Translations under genes and position numbers: made by a program
Virus record (IMG/VR): IMGVR_UViG_3300021338_000064
Location: 1-47,269 of that record
Length of the DNA stretch: 47,269 nt
Origin: a virus
Reading direction: 5' to 3' (one strand)
Notes under the pieces: generated by a model
What the model saw: the letters and a program-made list of their open reading frames with translations, nothing else
Database searches by the model: none
Told to the model about the DNA's origin: nothing
In this document: piece by piece, positions 46,119 to 47,269 of the stretch
Numbering within the stretch: the stretch's first letter is position 1
Layout: the number at the start of each line of letters is the position of its first letter

Positions 46119-46145
46119 AAGCCCACCGCAAGGTGGGCTTTCTGT
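46119..46145 (+). terminator. Intrinsic terminator of tRNA-Asp
   Basis: AAGCCCACC-GCAA-GGTGGGCTT (46119-46140) forms a 9-bp stem with a GNRA-type loop followed by TTCTGTTT. It lies five bases after the tRNA 3' end, the expected chromosomal arrangement, and marks the host side of the junction. Confidence 0.85.
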
Positions 46146-46216
46146 TTGGTTTTCGAGTGGCGTGGGATGGGACGGTTCCGCCGACGCGCACTCGAGTGCG
46201 GTCTTGCCGGCAAGAG

Positions 46217-47269
46217 CTACGAAGTCGCCTCCACGCAGGCTTCGGAAATCCGATGTGTCCCTCGCCACAGAGCACGCACCATCCGCAGCCCTGCATGTGG
46301 TTGCGTCTCGATGAGAACGTGTCCCTCTGCGCGCCCGAATCGCATCGGGACCTTCGAGACGAGGATCACAACCGCGTGATCCATGAGCACATGATAGCCA
46401 CCTGGCAACTGCCAGACCTGCAGGCCGCCCTCGCCGACAACCTCTCGCAGTGAGACTGGCGCATCAAGCCTCGTGGGGAGTTCCCCCTCGAGCTCCTGTA
46501 CCGCATCCACAGCTCGCGCGAGAGCGTTCTCGTCGGACCACCACCCGGTGTACTCCCGTAGGTTCGCTTCTTGGAAGGACGTCGGTTCGAAACGACCGAT
46601 CGTCGCGCACTGCGGCGCCGGCGGAGGAGACTTGAACACGGGGCATCCGTGTCCGCAATCCCATCCGGCTTCCGATGCGATGCAGGCGTGACGCGTGTGC
46701 CGCGTTTTCGGATGGCTCTCTTCAGACTCGGCAAACTCCTCGCGAACATCCACCGAGACTTCGGACTCAGTCGCAAGAAAGGCCTGCAACTTCGGCGGCT
46801 CCGAGTGAAGGCGCGTGTCCCAGCCGGCAATGTGCTTCAAGATGACCCTCGTTTCGTCCTCGAGCAGGAGAACGAGGTAGAGATCCGCGTTGCTGGAATA
46901 TCCAGATCCAACATAGGTCTTGATGAAGAGTTCCGCCCGACCTCCAAAAGCCGCAACCGCGTCGGGTCTCACCTCGAACGGCTCGCCGTGGACCTCCGCA
47001 CCGTCCACCAGCCTCTTGCACTCGCCGAACGGATGGTTTGGTAAGATCCCGTGGTCACAGATGTCCTCTGCCGAGTCGTATCGCGCCAAATCGCACGATT
47101 CAGTCGCTTCCAGAGCGAGCTGTTCTGTGGCCTCGCCCTTCTCTTCCTCGAGCGCCTCCGAAACTCGTGGTTCGTCCAACCTGGGCGCCGGCTTGCAGCC
47201 AAAAGCGGAGTAGACAACGCTCAATGCCGCGAGCCGTAGGCCTCTCACCCTCGACACCGTAGCACCCAC
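46217..47269 (-). CDS. Putative host lipoprotein, 5' end at window edge
   Basis: A frame of up to 350 aa. The likely start is GTG 47257 (or further upstream, beyond the window): VSRVRGLRLAALSVVYSAFGC gives a signal peptide with lipobox SAFGC. The mature protein is acidic with several Cys (ESCDLARYDSAEDICDHG, HACIASEAGWDCGHGCPVF) and beta-type text; no catalytic motif is recognised. It resembles exported proteins of unknown function in myxobacteria. It converges on the tRNA terminator and has no phage relation, so it probably belongs to the chromosome. Confidence 0.65.
   Translation of the reverse strand: MGATVSRVRGLRLAALSVVYSAFGCKPAPRLDEPRVSEALEEEKGEATEQLALEATESCDLARYDSAEDICDHGILPNHPFGECKRLVDGAEVHGEPFEVRPDAVAAFGGRAELFIKTYVGSGYSSNADLYLVLLLEDETRVILKHIAGWDTRLHSEPPKLQAFLATESEVSVDVREEFAESEESHPKTRHTRHACIASEAGWDCGHGCPVFKSPPPAPQCATIGRFEPTSFQEANLREYTGWWSDENALARAVDAVQELEGELPTRLDAPVSLREVVGEGGLQVWQLPGGYHVLMDHAVVILVSKVPMRFGRAEGHVLIETQPHAGLRMVRALWRGTHRISEACVEATS

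Noticed and set aside
46020-46379. Plus-strand frames over the tRNA-Asp and host gene
   Set aside because: They translate the tRNA and the antisense of the lipoprotein gene.
1-47269. Integrase, excisionase, transposase or known defence system
   Set aside because: Looked for tyrosine/serine recombinase, DDE transposase and defence motifs in all convincing frames; none seen. The integrase is presumably left of the window.

Overview
This GC-rich window reads as most of a temperate, contractile-tailed bacteriophage (myovirus) genome integrated in a bacterial chromosome. The right-hand prophage edge lies at a tRNA-Asp gene (46041-46114). To the right of it are a tRNA-type intrinsic terminator and a non-phage lipoprotein gene. 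The left edge is outside the window, and no integrase or excisionase is visible. Two things suggest a Myxococcota-like (deltaproteobacterial) host: the very GC-biased codon use, and Cys-rich secreted lipoproteins with a CGDGxC-type motif. This is inference and is not proven by the window.

Layout. (1) 1-9711, plus strand: one tightly overlapping early operon, with most junctions ATGA or GTGA. It encodes a PD-(D/E)XK exonuclease, a zinc-motif Gp3-like protein, a DNA methyltransferase, a phage-encoded DNA polymerase sliding clamp (DnaN), a replication-initiator-like protein, a LexA-type DNA-binding domain lacking the protease half, ASCH and DUF7768 proteins, a four-HTH regulator, a nucleotide-hydrolase-like protein and a metallophosphoesterase. 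A tRNA-like gene with an abnormal anticodon arm interrupts it at 2992-3070. (2) 9929-14485, plus strand: a PadR regulator with its own operator, a protein with an exact 45-bp internal duplication, tail fibre and baseplate accessory proteins, and the endolysin (amidase). (3) 14868-17758, minus strand: a coiled-coil/winged-helix protein, large and small terminase, and a ribbon-helix-helix protein. (4) 17876-18868, plus strand: a lipoprotein with a zinc-metallopeptidase signature, which looks like cargo. (5) 18887-28104, minus strand: fibres, baseplate J, gp25-like, spike, hub, plug and Dit-like proteins. (6) 28202-31284: an insertion inside the tail module carrying a 49-aa Cys protein, an ImmA/IrrE peptidase with its XRE repressor partner, three small genes and a plus-strand lipoprotein. 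(7) 31287-42609, minus strand: tape measure, tail chaperones joined by a -1 frameshift, tail tube, sheath, neck proteins, major capsid protein, cement, protease and small lysis-type membrane proteins. (8) 42769-45306, plus strand: portal, Mu F-like minor head protein and a membrane protein. (9) 45307-46040: about 730 bp of non-coding DNA packed with palindromes.

How it works together. The early operon would replicate and recombine phage DNA and carries several small regulators. The XRE/ImmA pair is the likely lysogeny switch. The terminase, portal, F-like protein and DUF2213/DUF2184 capsid set build a head, and the sheath, tube and Pam3-like baseplate set build a contractile tail. Lysis would use the amidase at 13703 plus membrane proteins at 42406 and 45022 and the lipoprotein at 42057.

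Most unusual signals: the palindrome/GATATC array next to the attachment site, the odd tRNA, a 47-bp near-identical inverted repeat joining two fibre paralogues 13.5 kb apart, a perfect -1 slippery heptamer, apparently leaderless regulator genes with operators inside their promoters, and two lipoprotein cargo genes.
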